Below are positions 27,006-35,283 of a stretch of DNA of 64,000 bases, piece by piece (position 1 is the stretch's first letter; the number at the start of each line of letters is the position of its first letter). The stretch is taken from the NCBI RefSeq assembly GCF_001014615.2, contig NZ_LBCQ02000001.1, positions 558,001 to 622,000 on the forward strand, read 5' to 3'. Source of the DNA: Aquamicrobium sp. LC103. Lineage in GTDB: Bacteria > Pseudomonadota > Alphaproteobacteria > Rhizobiales > Rhizobiaceae. Both the position numbers and the translations under genes were made by a program. The notes under the pieces are model-generated. The model was not told where the DNA came from, ran no database searches, and saw nothing but the letters and a program-made list of their open reading frames with translations.

Positions 27006-27689
27006 TCAAGGGACGAGCTTGTATCCGCCGCTTTCTGTCACAAGAATCTCGGCATTGGAGGGATCGCGTTCGATTTTCTGGCGCAAACGATAGACATGGG
27101 TTTCCAGCGTATGGGTCGTGACGCCGGAATTGTACCCCCACACCTCCTCCAGAAGAACGTCCCGGGTCACCACCTTCTGATCGGCCCGGTAGAGATATTT
27201 GATGATGGAGGCTTCCTTCTCGGTCAGCCGAACCTTGCCGCCGCGCTGGTCGGTGAGAAGCTTCTGACTGGGCTTGAAGACATAGGGCCCGACCTGGAAG
27301 GTCGCGTCCTCGCTCTGCTCGTGCTGGCGGAGCTGGGCGCGGATGCGGGCAAGCAGCACGGCGAAGCGGAAGGGCTTGGTGACATAGTCGTTGGCGCCCG
27401 CCTCCAGGCCGAGGATCGTGTCCGAATCGGTGTCCTGTCCCGTCAGCATGATGATCGGCGCCTTGAAGCCGCCCTTGCGCAGGAGCTTGACCGCTTCGCG
27501 ACCGTCCATGTCGGGCAGGCCGACATCCATGATGAGGAGATCGACGATGCCGGCACGCGCCGTCTGCACGCCCTTGGTGGCGGTTTCTTCCTGCAGAACC
27601 TCGAATTCTTCGCAGAGCGCCAGTTGCTCTGCGAGAGTCTCGCGCAAATCTGCGTCGTCGTCGACGATGAGGATGGTGCGTGACGTCAT
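27006..27689 (-). CDS. OmpR-family response regulator, OtpR/CenR-like
   Basis: A 227-residue response regulator. The receiver domain has the acidic pocket IVDDDADLRE, the phosphoacceptor Asp55 in LLIMDVGLPDMDG, a Thr in MLTGQD and the Lys in YVTKPF. The C-terminal winged helix (RLTEKEASIIKYLY, VYRLRQKIERDPS) binds DNA. Sequence style and the downstream cNMP-binding gene match OtpR of Brucella, which I believe corresponds to the CenR envelope regulator of alphaproteobacteria. No histidine kinase is adjacent. Confidence 0.88.
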   Translation of the reverse strand: MTSRTILIVDDDADLRETLAEQLALCEEFEVLQEETATKGVQTARAGIVDLLIMDVGLPDMDGREAVKLLRKGGFKAPIIMLTGQDTDSDTILGLEAGANDYVTKPFRFAVLLARIRAQLRQHEQSEDATFQVGPYVFKPSQKLLTDQRGGKVRLTEKEASIIKYLYRADQKVVTRDVLLEEVWGYNSGVTTHTLETHVYRLRQKIERDPSNAEILVTESGGYKLVP

Positions 27690-27781
27690 GTTCTACCCGT
27701 TTGTTGGCAATACGCAGAGGACCGGAATCGGTTTATACGAATGCTGACAGCAAAAAAGAAACTCACGGTGATTTGTTCCAC

Positions 27782-28360
27782 GTGCGATCTTATCCCAAAA
27801 ATCATGAGCGGAATTGGGCAGATGAAAAAAGAAAGGCCCCTATAGTTAATCTCACGGTCCGCGCGCGGCCGGGAAAACGCTGCGAGGGCATCCTGCAATG
27901 GGGTCATCTCGCATTTCCGTGCGCGCTGGGGCGTGGCGGCATCAGCGCGTTCAAGCGCGAGGGCGACGGGGCGACGCCGCTGTCGCGCATGCGGCTGCTG
28001 AACGGCTATTTCCGCAAAGGCCGCATAGCCGGCTTGCGCTCCAGCCTGGCCATGGCGCCGATCGGTGATCGGGACGGCTGGTGCGACGCGGCCGGCGACC
28101 GCAACTACAACAGGCCGGTGTCGCTTCCCTATCCGGCAAGCCATGAGCGCATGCTTCGCGCCGACCGGCTCTACGACTGCTGCATCGTTCTCGACCACAA
28201 CATCCGTCCGCGCCGGCGCGGCATGGGCAGCGCGATCTTCTTCCACATCGCCAAGGACGGATTCCCGCCGACGGAGGGCTGCGTGGCCGTCGCGCCGGGC
28301 ACGATGGCGCGACTGTTGCCGAGGCTGTCGCGGAAGACGATATTGCGGGTGGCGAGGTGA
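27782..28360 (+). CDS. L,D-transpeptidase (YkuD-type) family protein
   Basis: A single YkuD/L,D-transpeptidase domain: LAFPCALGRGGISAFKREGDGATP at the N-side, and the catalytic block FFHIAKDGFPPTEGCVAV with His and nucleophile Cys167. Such enzymes form 3-3 cross-links or attach proteins to peptidoglycan. No signal peptide is evident. The start is uncertain: no in-frame ATG occurs after 27680. I chose the GTG at 27782, which leaves the domain intact, but a TTG at 27773 is possible. The frame is divergent from the OtpR-like gene. Confidence 0.8.
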   Translation: MRSYPKNHERNWADEKRKAPIVNLTVRARPGKRCEGILQWGHLAFPCALGRGGISAFKREGDGATPLSRMRLLNGYFRKGRIAGLRSSLAMAPIGDRDGWCDAAGDRNYNRPVSLPYPASHERMLRADRLYDCCIVLDHNIRPRRRGMGSAIFFHIAKDGFPPTEGCVAVAPGTMARLLPRLSRKTILRVAR

Positions 28361-28420
28361 CTTCGCGAAAATTACGGGGAAGTCAGGCTTTGCGATGGTG
28401 CAAAGCAGCCACGGGTCCCC

Positions 28421-29080
28421 TCACGCCAGCCGCCACACCGTCGTCTTCTTGACCTCCGCGTCCTCGAGCGCGCGGGTGACCGCGACCTCGTAGGTCGCCA
28501 GCGGCTCCAGCCCGGATTTCGGCAGATAGGCGCGGCCGGGATCGCCCACCAGCACCGTCGCGCCGCGGGCGTGCAAATCGGCGAACCAGGGCAGGAGCCG
28601 TTCGGCGAAGGCGCGGTCGTAGAAGACGTCGCCGGCCAGCACCACGTCCCAGCCTTCGTCGCCGCCGACGAGGTCGGCGTCGGTGAAGGCAAGGGCGACG
28701 TGGTTCGCCGCGGCGTTGAGCCGGATCGCTGCTTCGCAGAACGGGTCGATGTCGGCGGCGGTCACGCCTGCCGCGCCGGCCTTCGCGGCGGCGATGCCGA
28801 CGAGGCCCGAGCCCGAGGCGAAATCGAGCACGCGCTTTCCCCCGACACTATCGGGATTGTCGAGGATGAAGCGCGCAAGCGCCTGTCCACCGGCCCATGC
28901 GAAGGCCCAGAACGGGGGCTGCAGGCCGATTTCCTGCAATTCCTCCTCGGTGCGCCGCCACAGATCGTGTGCTTCGTCCGCGAGGTGAAGCGCGATTTCC
29001 GGCACGTGCGGCGGGGCGAGCAGGGCGGTGTTGGCGAGGATGAAATCCTCCGCCTCGCCCGGCCCGAGCCCGCGGGTCAC
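28421..29080 (-). CDS. Class I SAM-dependent methyltransferase, ETF-beta lysine methyltransferase (METTL20)-like
   Basis: A 219-residue methyltransferase. Motif I is VLDFASGSGLVGIAAAKAGA, the acidic residue that follows is in AADIDPF, and the post-I/II block is DVVLAGDVFYDRAFAERLLPW. The DVFYD element and the N-terminal PPFWAFAWAGGQALARFIL resemble METTL20/ETFBKMT proteins, whose Agrobacterium homologue methylates the electron-transfer flavoprotein beta subunit. L11 methyltransferase-like annotation is the alternative. The GTG at 29080 overlaps the EVE gene stop as GTGA, indicating coupling. Confidence 0.8.
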   Translation of the reverse strand: MTRGLGPGEAEDFILANTALLAPPHVPEIALHLADEAHDLWRRTEEELQEIGLQPPFWAFAWAGGQALARFILDNPDSVGGKRVLDFASGSGLVGIAAAKAGAAGVTAADIDPFCEAAIRLNAAANHVALAFTDADLVGGDEGWDVVLAGDVFYDRAFAERLLPWFADLHARGATVLVGDPGRAYLPKSGLEPLATYEVAVTRALEDAEVKKTTVWRLA

Positions 29081-29505
29081 GGCGCGGGAACCAGCCCGCC
29101 CATGCGGCAGACCTCCACCCACTCCTCGGGGGAGACCGGCTGGACCGAAAGACGGGAATTGTTGACGAGCACCATCCCGGAAAGCCTAGGATTGGCCTTG
29201 ATCTCCTCGAGCGTGACCGGCCGCGGCACGTCCTTCACGGCGCGGATGTCGACGCATTCCCAGCGCGGGTCGTCGGTTGTCGTGTCGTGATGGGCGAGCT
29301 TGCAGACCTCGACGATGCCGACGACCTCGAGACCCTCGTTGGAATGATAGAAGAAGCCGAGATCGCCGAGCTGCATGGCGCGCATGTTGTTGCGCGCCTG
29401 ATAGTTGCGTACCCCGTCCCATTGCTCGCCGGTTTCGCCCTTGGCCTTCTGCATCTCCCAGGACCATTTGAAGGGTTCGGATTTGAACAGCCAGTAGGCA
29501 GCCAT
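29077..29505 (-). CDS. EVE domain protein
   Basis: A 142-residue EVE-domain protein: YWLFKSEPFKWSWE, EQWDGVRNYQARNNMRAMQLGDLGFFYHSNEG and VVGIVEVCKLAHHDTT are family signatures. EVE domains are PUA-related and bind modified bases in RNA or DNA (the eukaryotic relative is thymocyte nuclear protein 1). The cellular role of this bacterial form is not established. The ATG at 29505 shares a base with the upstream stop (TGATG); GTG at 29508 is possible. Confidence 0.88.
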   Translation of the reverse strand: MAAYWLFKSEPFKWSWEMQKAKGETGEQWDGVRNYQARNNMRAMQLGDLGFFYHSNEGLEVVGIVEVCKLAHHDTTTDDPRWECVDIRAVKDVPRPVTLEEIKANPRLSGMVLVNNSRLSVQPVSPEEWVEVCRMGGLVPAP

Positions 29506-29801
29506 CACTTCGCCTCGGGATTCTTGAAGACCCAGTTCCAGGCGCTGATCTCGACGGCCTCGAACAGGCCGGCCCTGGCGTAGGGATCCTCGGCCGCGAT
29601 CTTCTCGGCCGCGGCGCGGTCCTCCGCCTCGACGGCGACGAGGCTGCCGGTGGGCTTGCCCTCGGCATCCAGGAAGGGGCCCGCGAATTTCAGCTTGCCG
29701 GCGGCGTCGAGCCCGTTGAGATAGTCGACATGGGCCGGGCGGTTCGAAAGGCGAACCTCCAGATGTCCGGGCTTGTCCCGGCAGATCAGCGTGAAGATCA
29801 T
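29505..29801 (-). CDS. YciI-like protein
   Basis: A 98-residue ferredoxin-like dimer protein of the YciI family. The motif [25 protein letters not shown] contains the conserved His and the Asp in GPFLD. Related proteins bind small ligands or act in dehalogenation-like chemistry, but the housekeeping form has no defined substrate. It overlaps gpsA by four bases and the EVE gene by one. Confidence 0.88.
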   Translation of the reverse strand: MIFTLICRDKPGHLEVRLSNRPAHVDYLNGLDAAGKLKFAGPFLDAEGKPTGSLVAVEAEDRAAAEKIAAEDPYARAGLFEAVEISAWNWVFKNPEAK

Positions 29802-30817
29802 CCTCGTTTCTCCGTCTTGGTTGCTTCGTTGGCCGTTTCGCTCTTCAGCGGGCGCGACATCAGCGCGGCAACCGCGCCGGCGATCGTCGTCCTGCCTGAG
29901 AGAATGTCGTCCACCGCCTCGATGATCGGCGCCTCGATGCCGCGCTCGCGGGCGATGGCGGCGGCGATGCCGGCGGTGGCGACGCCTTCGGCCAAGGGGC
30001 GGCCGACAAGACTTTCACCACGCCCCAGCGCCACCCCGTAGGCGAAATTGCGCGATTGGGCGGAGCCGCAGGTGAGCACGAGGTCGCCGAGGCCGGAAAG
30101 GCCCATCAGCGTTTCCGGCTCGGCCCCGAACGCCATGCCGACGCGGCGCAGCTCGACGAAGCCGCGGGTGACGAGCGCGGCCTGCGCGCTCGCGCCGAGG
30201 CCCGCCCCGGAGACAGCGCCAGCCGCGATGGCAAGCACGTTCTTCAGCGCGCCGCCGATCTCCACGCCGACGAGATCGGTCGTGGAGTAGCAGCGGAAAT
30301 GCGGCGCCGTCAGCAGGCCGGCGAGTTCCGCCGCGCGCGCGTGATCCTCGCAGGCGACGGTGACGGCGGTCGGCAGGCCGCGCACCACGTCGGTGGCGAA
30401 GCTCGGGCCGGAAAGCGCGGCGATCAGCGCGCGAGGCAGCATTTCGGCGGCGATCTCTGAAAGCAGCTTGCCGGTGGCGCGCTCGATGCCCTTGGCGCAC
30501 AGCACCAGCGGCGTGCCGGGCGCAAGCCTGCCGTCGAGAGCGGTGAAGAGTTCGCGCATGGTCTGCGCCGGCACCACGGCGAGCACGCAATCGGCGCGGC
30601 CGAGCGCCTCGTCCATGTCGCCGGTGGCCGAAAAGCCTTCGTCCAGGGTGATGCCGGGCAGGTAACGCGGGTTCTCGCGGCGCGTGTTGATCGCCGTTAC
30701 CGTTGCCTCGTCCCGCGCCCAGATGGTGGCTTCGCGGCCTGCCCTCCGCATGGTCGCGGCGAGCGCCGTGCCCCACGCACCGCCGCCCAGAACGGCTATC
30801 TTCCGCTTGGCGGTCAT
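29798..30817 (-). CDS. gpsA: NAD(P)-dependent glycerol-3-phosphate dehydrogenase
   Basis: A 339-residue GpsA, which reduces dihydroxyacetone phosphate to sn-glycerol 3-phosphate for phospholipid synthesis. The Rossmann motif is [13 protein letters not shown]. The substrate/catalytic Lys are in LCAKGIE and [13 protein letters not shown], followed by LGLSGLGDL-like [13 protein letters not shown] and NFAYGVALG. The start at 30817 overlaps the tsaD stop as ATGA. Confidence 0.96.
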   Translation of the reverse strand: MTAKRKIAVLGGGAWGTALAATMRRAGREATIWARDEATVTAINTRRENPRYLPGITLDEGFSATGDMDEALGRADCVLAVVPAQTMRELFTALDGRLAPGTPLVLCAKGIERATGKLLSEIAAEMLPRALIAALSGPSFATDVVRGLPTAVTVACEDHARAAELAGLLTAPHFRCYSTTDLVGVEIGGALKNVLAIAAGAVSGAGLGASAQAALVTRGFVELRRVGMAFGAEPETLMGLSGLGDLVLTCGSAQSRNFAYGVALGRGESLVGRPLAEGVATAGIAAAIARERGIEAPIIEAVDDILSGRTTIAGAVAALMSRPLKSETANEATKTEKRG

Positions 30818-31899
30818 GCCTTGGCTCCACGTTTTCCCGAACCGATGATGGGCGTAGCGCCCGAATCGAGCGGCCAGCGCGAGCGCGGCGCCATCTCCAT
30901 CGCGTCCGCGCCGGCCAGCCCGGCGCGAAGCCGCTCTATTCCCGCCCAGGCGATCATCGCCGCATTGTCGGTGCACAGTTCCAGGGGCGGCGCGACGAGA
31001 CGCATGCCGTGTCCGTGACACAGGCTTTCCAGCGTCGCGCGGATCGCCTTGTTGGCCGCGACACCGCCCGCCACCACGAGGGCCGGCGCGGCGAGGCCGG
31101 GACAGGTCTCGCGAAAGCGTGCGAGGCTGCGCCCGACGCGTTCCTCCAGCGTCTCCGTGATCGCCCGCTGGAAGGAGGCGCAGATGTCGGCGACGTCCTC
31201 TTCCGACAAGGGCGCGATCGCGGTCGCAGCCTGACGCACGGCCGTCTTGAGCCCGGAGAAGGAAAAGTCCGGCCGTGCCTCGCCTTTCAGGGGACGCGGG
31301 AAGTCGAAGCGCGCGGCGTTGCCCTTCGCAGCCTGCCGCTCGACGTTCGGGCCGCCCGGATAAGGCAGTCCGAGCAGCTTGGCCGTCTTGTCGAAGGCCT
31401 CGCCGAGCGCGTCGTCGATCGTCGAGGCCCAGCGTTCGTAGTCGCCGACGCCCCGCACGAGGAGGATCTGCGTGTGGCCGCCGGAAACGAGCAGCAGCAG
31501 GTATGGGAAGGCGAGGCCGTCGGTCAGCCGCGCGGTGAGCGCGTGACCCTCCAGGTGATTCACCGCGATCAGCTCCTTGCCGCCCGCCGCGGCGAGCGCC
31601 TTGGCGGTCATCAGCCCGACGATCAGCCCGCCGATGAGGCCGGGGCCGGCCGTCGCCGCCACGCCGTCGACCTCGCCGAGGCTCGTTCCGCTTTCCTCGA
31701 GTGCCGCCGCGATCACGCCGTCCAGCGCCTCGACATGCGCCCGCGCGGCGATCTCCGGCACCACGCCGCCGAAGGCCGCATGCTCCTCGATCTGGCTGAG
31801 CACCACGTTGGAGAGGATTTCCGGGCGGCCGCCGTCGAAAGCGACGACGGAAGCCGCCGTTTCGTCACAACTCGTTTCTATGCCAAGCACGCGGATCAT
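30814..31899 (-). CDS. tsaD: tRNA N6-adenosine threonylcarbamoyltransferase TsaD
   Basis: A 361-residue Kae1/TsaD protein that transfers the threonylcarbamoyl group to A37 of ANN-decoding tRNAs, with TsaB, TsaE and TsaC elsewhere. Landmarks: [16 protein letters not shown], the metal site [36 protein letters not shown] and [12 protein letters not shown]. The ATG at 31899 is 16 codons inside a longer frame and fits the family start [10 protein letters not shown]. Divergent from hemC with 113 bases between, as in many Rhizobiales. Confidence 0.96.
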   Translation of the reverse strand: MIRVLGIETSCDETAASVVAFDGGRPEILSNVVLSQIEEHAAFGGVVPEIAARAHVEALDGVIAAALEESGTSLGEVDGVAATAGPGLIGGLIVGLMTAKALAAAGGKELIAVNHLEGHALTARLTDGLAFPYLLLLVSGGHTQILLVRGVGDYERWASTIDDALGEAFDKTAKLLGLPYPGGPNVERQAAKGNAARFDFPRPLKGEARPDFSFSGLKTAVRQAATAIAPLSEEDVADICASFQRAITETLEERVGRSLARFRETCPGLAAPALVVAGGVAANKAIRATLESLCHGHGMRLVAPPLELCTDNAAMIAWAGIERLRAGLAGADAMEMAPRSRWPLDSGATPIIGSGKRGAKA

Positions 31900-32012
31900 G
31901 CCGCCCGATCCAATCCTGAGGGCGGCCATGTTGCCCGACCGCACTTTCCCCGGTAGGTAGGCCGGGGCCGATTACCAATGTCGGCCGGGAACTATCACGG
32001 ACCAAGCCGCTC

Positions 32013-32942
32013 ATGCAAACAGATGTCTTGAAGATCGGAACGCGAGGCAGCGCGCTGGCGCTGGCGCAGGCATCGGAGACGCGCGCGCGGCTGATGGCGG
32101 CGCACGGTATGGCCGAGGAAGCCTTCGAGATCGTCGTGATCTCGACGAGCGGCGACCGCATCCAGGACCGGCCGCTTTCGGAAGCCGGCGGCAAGGGACT
32201 CTTCACCAAGGAGCTGGAAGAGGCGCTGTTCGACGGCCGGATCGACATCGCCGTCCATTCGTCGAAGGACATGCCCACGGTGCTGCCGGACGGGCTGGAG
32301 CTGTCCGTTTTCCTCGAGCGCGAGGACGTGCGTGACGCCTTCATCGGCCGCGCCAGCGCGAAGCTCGCCGACCTGCCGCAGGGCGCCGTCGTCGGATCGT
32401 CCTCGCTGCGGCGCCAGGCGCTCATCCGCCGGCTGCGGCCGGACATCAAGGTGGTGACCTTCCGCGGCAACGTCCAGACGCGGCTCAGGAAGCTGGAGAA
32501 TGGCGAGGTCGAGGGCACGCTGCTCGCTCATGCCGGGCTGAAGCGGCTGGCACTCGGCCACGTCATCACCGAATTGCTGCCGGTCGAGCTCTTTCCGCCG
32601 GCGCCGGGCCAGGGCGCAATCTGCGTCGAGAGCCGCATCGGCGACGACAGGGTGAAGGCGGTGCTGGATCCGATCGGCCATCTGGCGACGGCGCAGGCGC
32701 TCGCCTGCGAGCGGGCCTTTCTCGCCGCGCTCGATGGTTCCTGCCGCACGCCGATCGCCGGCCATGCCGTCGTGGAGGGCGAACGTCTCGCCTTTCGCGG
32801 CATGATCCTCACGCCGGACGGGCGCGAGGTCCACGAGATCGAGGCGGAAGGGCCTGTCGCCGATGCGGCGAGGCTCGGCGCGGATGCCGGCGCGCGGGTG
32901 CGCGACAAGGCCGGCCCCGGATTCTTCGACGGATGGTCGTGA
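32013..32942 (+). CDS. hemC: Hydroxymethylbilane synthase (porphobilinogen deaminase)
   Basis: A 309-residue enzyme that polymerises four porphobilinogens for heme and cobalamin. Motifs: [43 protein letters not shown], and Cys244 in [12 protein letters not shown], the anchor of the dipyrromethane cofactor. It opens a hemC-hemD-mitofilin-like-hemY series and overlaps hemD. Confidence 0.97.
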   Translation: MQTDVLKIGTRGSALALAQASETRARLMAAHGMAEEAFEIVVISTSGDRIQDRPLSEAGGKGLFTKELEEALFDGRIDIAVHSSKDMPTVLPDGLELSVFLEREDVRDAFIGRASAKLADLPQGAVVGSSSLRRQALIRRLRPDIKVVTFRGNVQTRLRKLENGEVEGTLLAHAGLKRLALGHVITELLPVELFPPAPGQGAICVESRIGDDRVKAVLDPIGHLATAQALACERAFLAALDGSCRTPIAGHAVVEGERLAFRGMILTPDGREVHEIEAEGPVADAARLGADAGARVRDKAGPGFFDGWS

Positions 32943-33658
32943 GGCGCATCCTCGTCACGCGCCCCGAGCCCGGCGCAAGCGCGACGGCAAGCCGGCTCGC
33001 GGCCGAGGGTTTTCAGCCGGTGAAGCTGCCGCTGACGGAAATCCGTTCCGTGCCGGTTTCCGGCTTGCCCGACGCCGACATGTTCGATGCGGTGGTGGCG
33101 ACCAGCGGCAACGCGCTGCGTCATGCGCCGCCGCAACTGCTCGCCAGCCTTTCCGGCAAGCCGCTCTTCGCCGTCGGCGAACGGACGGGCGATCTGGCGC
33201 GCGACGCGGGGTTTTCCCGCGTGACGGCGGCCGCTGGCGACGCGGTGAGCCTCGTGGCCACGATCCGCGACACGCTGCCCCTCACCTCCCGCCTCGCCTA
33301 TCTCGCCGGTCGCTTGCGGACGCCGGGTTTCGAGGACAAGCTTGCCTCCCTCGGCTTCGCGCTGGAACTGATCGAAACCTACGACGCGCCGCCCGTGGAC
33401 TATGACGACGGCGAGCTTGAAGCCGCGCTGGGCGGCGAGCCGTTCTTCGCGGCATTGGTCTATTCCACGCGCGGCGGCGAATTGCTGGCGGAACTTGCCC
33501 GCCGCGAACCCGTTGAAAGCCTGCTGGAGAATGCGTTGTTCTTCTGCATTTCGAGCCGGTCGGCCGAAGCCGTGAGGGAGATCGCGTCGGAGCGGATTCG
33601 CGTGAGCGCGGAACCGTCGGAGGAAAGCTTGATGGGACTAATCGGCGCAGAAGGATGA
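32933..33658 (+). CDS. hemD: Uroporphyrinogen-III synthase
   Basis: A 241-residue HemD, which closes and inverts the D ring of hydroxymethylbilane. The family is poorly conserved, but [24 protein letters not shown] at the start, [28 protein letters not shown] and the [12 protein letters not shown] segment fit, as does the position after hemC. The ATG at 32933 overlaps hemC by ten bases; a GTG at 32939 would give a GTGA overlap and is an equal candidate. Confidence 0.9.
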   Translation: MVVRRILVTRPEPGASATASRLAAEGFQPVKLPLTEIRSVPVSGLPDADMFDAVVATSGNALRHAPPQLLASLSGKPLFAVGERTGDLARDAGFSRVTAAAGDAVSLVATIRDTLPLTSRLAYLAGRLRTPGFEDKLASLGFALELIETYDAPPVDYDDGELEAALGGEPFFAALVYSTRGGELLAELARREPVESLLENALFFCISSRSAEAVREIASERIRVSAEPSEESLMGLIGAEG

Positions 33659-33768
33659 GCATTCGTCCAAAGTCATCCCTTTTAAGCGCGCAAGCATGTT
33701 ATTAGATCAGGCCGACATTCCGATCGGCGTTGACGATCCGACTTTCTCGAACAAAGGGAGCCCCCGGC

Positions 33769-35268
33769 ATGGTCAAGCCGCCCAGAACGCGTCATTCGAA
33801 GACCAGCAAGGAACCGGTGACGATAGACCTGGCGCCCGGTGAGGTCTCGCGGGTGAAGGCCGCGGCGGAAAAGGCGGATGCAGCGAAGGGCGCCGCGCCG
33901 GAGCAATCTCCAGGCGTGTCGACGGCAGGACCGGGCAATGCCGCAGAAAAGATCCCCGCGGCAGCGTCCTCCACGGCCAAGACCGCCGCAGGCGCCGCCG
34001 GTTCGGCTTCGGCCAAGCCGGCGGAGAAGACGGAAGGTCCGGCGAAGCCCGCCGAGATGCCGGGCACCGCCGGGCAGACGTCATCCGCGAAGGCCGATGC
34101 CGCGGCGAGCGCCACCACGAAGGCGGATGCGGCGGGCAGCAAGCCTTTCGTCGGTCGCCAGGAAAGCGCGCAGCCTTCCGACCCAGAGCGAAAGCGCGGC
34201 GGGCTCGGCAGGCTTGCGGCGGGCCTCGTCGGCGGCATCGCCGCACTTGCGCTGGCGGCGGGGCTGCAGGTCGCCGGCCTCATTCCGGGCGCCGGCCCGG
34301 CAAGCGACGATGACGATGCGGCGATTCAGTCGCTGGAGGCGGATATCGGAGAGCTGCGCCGCTCTTTGGCCGAAATCGGCGAGCGACAGGCATCACCAGA
34401 CCCGCAGCTCGGCAATCGCGTCGCCGGCGCCGAGGAGCGCATCGCCGCCCTGTCATCGGAGGTGGAGAAGCTTTCCTCCGACATTGCCGGTCTCGGTACT
34501 GCGCCGCGCGTGCAAGGAGATACGGCGCTTCCGGTCGATCTCGGTCCGCTCGAGGAGCGCATCGCCTCGCTGGAAACCGGGCTCTCCAATGTCGACCGCT
34601 CGGGCGCGCCCCAGGAGATGCTTTCGGCGATGGACGAGCAGGTTTCCACGCTGCGGCAGGAAATCCAGACCGCGCGAGAAGCGCAGTCGGCTGTCGCCGG
34701 CAGACTCGACACGCTGGAAAGCGATCTTGCCGGTCTCACCGGACGTGTCGACGAGCAGGCGGAAAAGCCTGGAACGGCGCTGGTGATTTCCGCCTCCGCG
34801 CTGAAGGCGGCGATCGACCGAGGCTCGCCGTTCACGACCGAGCTGGAGACCTATGCGACGCTCGCGCCGGAAGCGCCACAGGTGGCCGAGCTCAGGAACC
34901 TTGCCGCCGCGGGCGTGCCGACGCGCGCCGACATCGCCGCGGAAGCCGGCGCGGCCGCCAATGCGATGATCGCCGCCGTGCGACCCGTCGATCCCGACGC
35001 CGGCATCGTCGACCGGCTCTGGACGAGCGCGCAAGGGCTGGTCTCCGTGCGCCCGGTCGGCGTGGTCGAGGGTGGGGGCGTGCCGGAGATCGCCGCCCGC
35101 GTCGAGGCGGCGGTGAAGGCCGAGGATTACGCCCGCGCGATCCAGGAGTTCGAAAGCCTGCCTGACAATGCCAAGGCGGCGGGCAACGCCTTCATCGAGA
35201 AGGTACGCGCGCGTCACGCGGCAGATCAGCTCGTCGACGAGGCGGTCGCCGCCGCGCTCAAGGGCTGA
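33769..35268 (+). CDS. Mitofilin-family inner-membrane protein
   Basis: A 499-residue protein. Residues 1-145 are disordered and rich in Ala, Lys, Pro and Glu. One membrane helix follows (LGRLAAGLVGGIAALALAAGLQVAGLI), then a coiled-coil section of repeating (L/I)EERI/LE units to about residue 345, and a C-terminal helical domain of ~150 residues. This is the layout of the alphaproteobacterial mitofilin/Mic60 relatives encoded next to hemD and hemY, proposed to shape intracytoplasmic membranes. AAAGGGAG precedes the ATG at 33769. Confidence 0.82.
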   Translation: MVKPPRTRHSKTSKEPVTIDLAPGEVSRVKAAAEKADAAKGAAPEQSPGVSTAGPGNAAEKIPAAASSTAKTAAGAAGSASAKPAEKTEGPAKPAEMPGTAGQTSSAKADAAASATTKADAAGSKPFVGRQESAQPSDPERKRGGLGRLAAGLVGGIAALALAAGLQVAGLIPGAGPASDDDDAAIQSLEADIGELRRSLAEIGERQASPDPQLGNRVAGAEERIAALSSEVEKLSSDIAGLGTAPRVQGDTALPVDLGPLEERIASLETGLSNVDRSGAPQEMLSAMDEQVSTLRQEIQTAREAQSAVAGRLDTLESDLAGLTGRVDEQAEKPGTALVISASALKAAIDRGSPFTTELETYATLAPEAPQVAELRNLAAAGVPTRADIAAEAGAAANAMIAAVRPVDPDAGIVDRLWTSAQGLVSVRPVGVVEGGGVPEIAARVEAAVKAEDYARAIQEFESLPDNAKAAGNAFIEKVRARHAADQLVDEAVAAALKG

Positions 35269-35283
35269 GATTGGGAGAACCAG

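Noticed and set aside
28421-29801. Methyltransferase, EVE and YciI genes as a defence island
   Set aside because: EVE domains occur in some defence systems, but here the genes are embedded in a housekeeping operon with gpsA and tsaD, without nuclease, integrase or odd composition.
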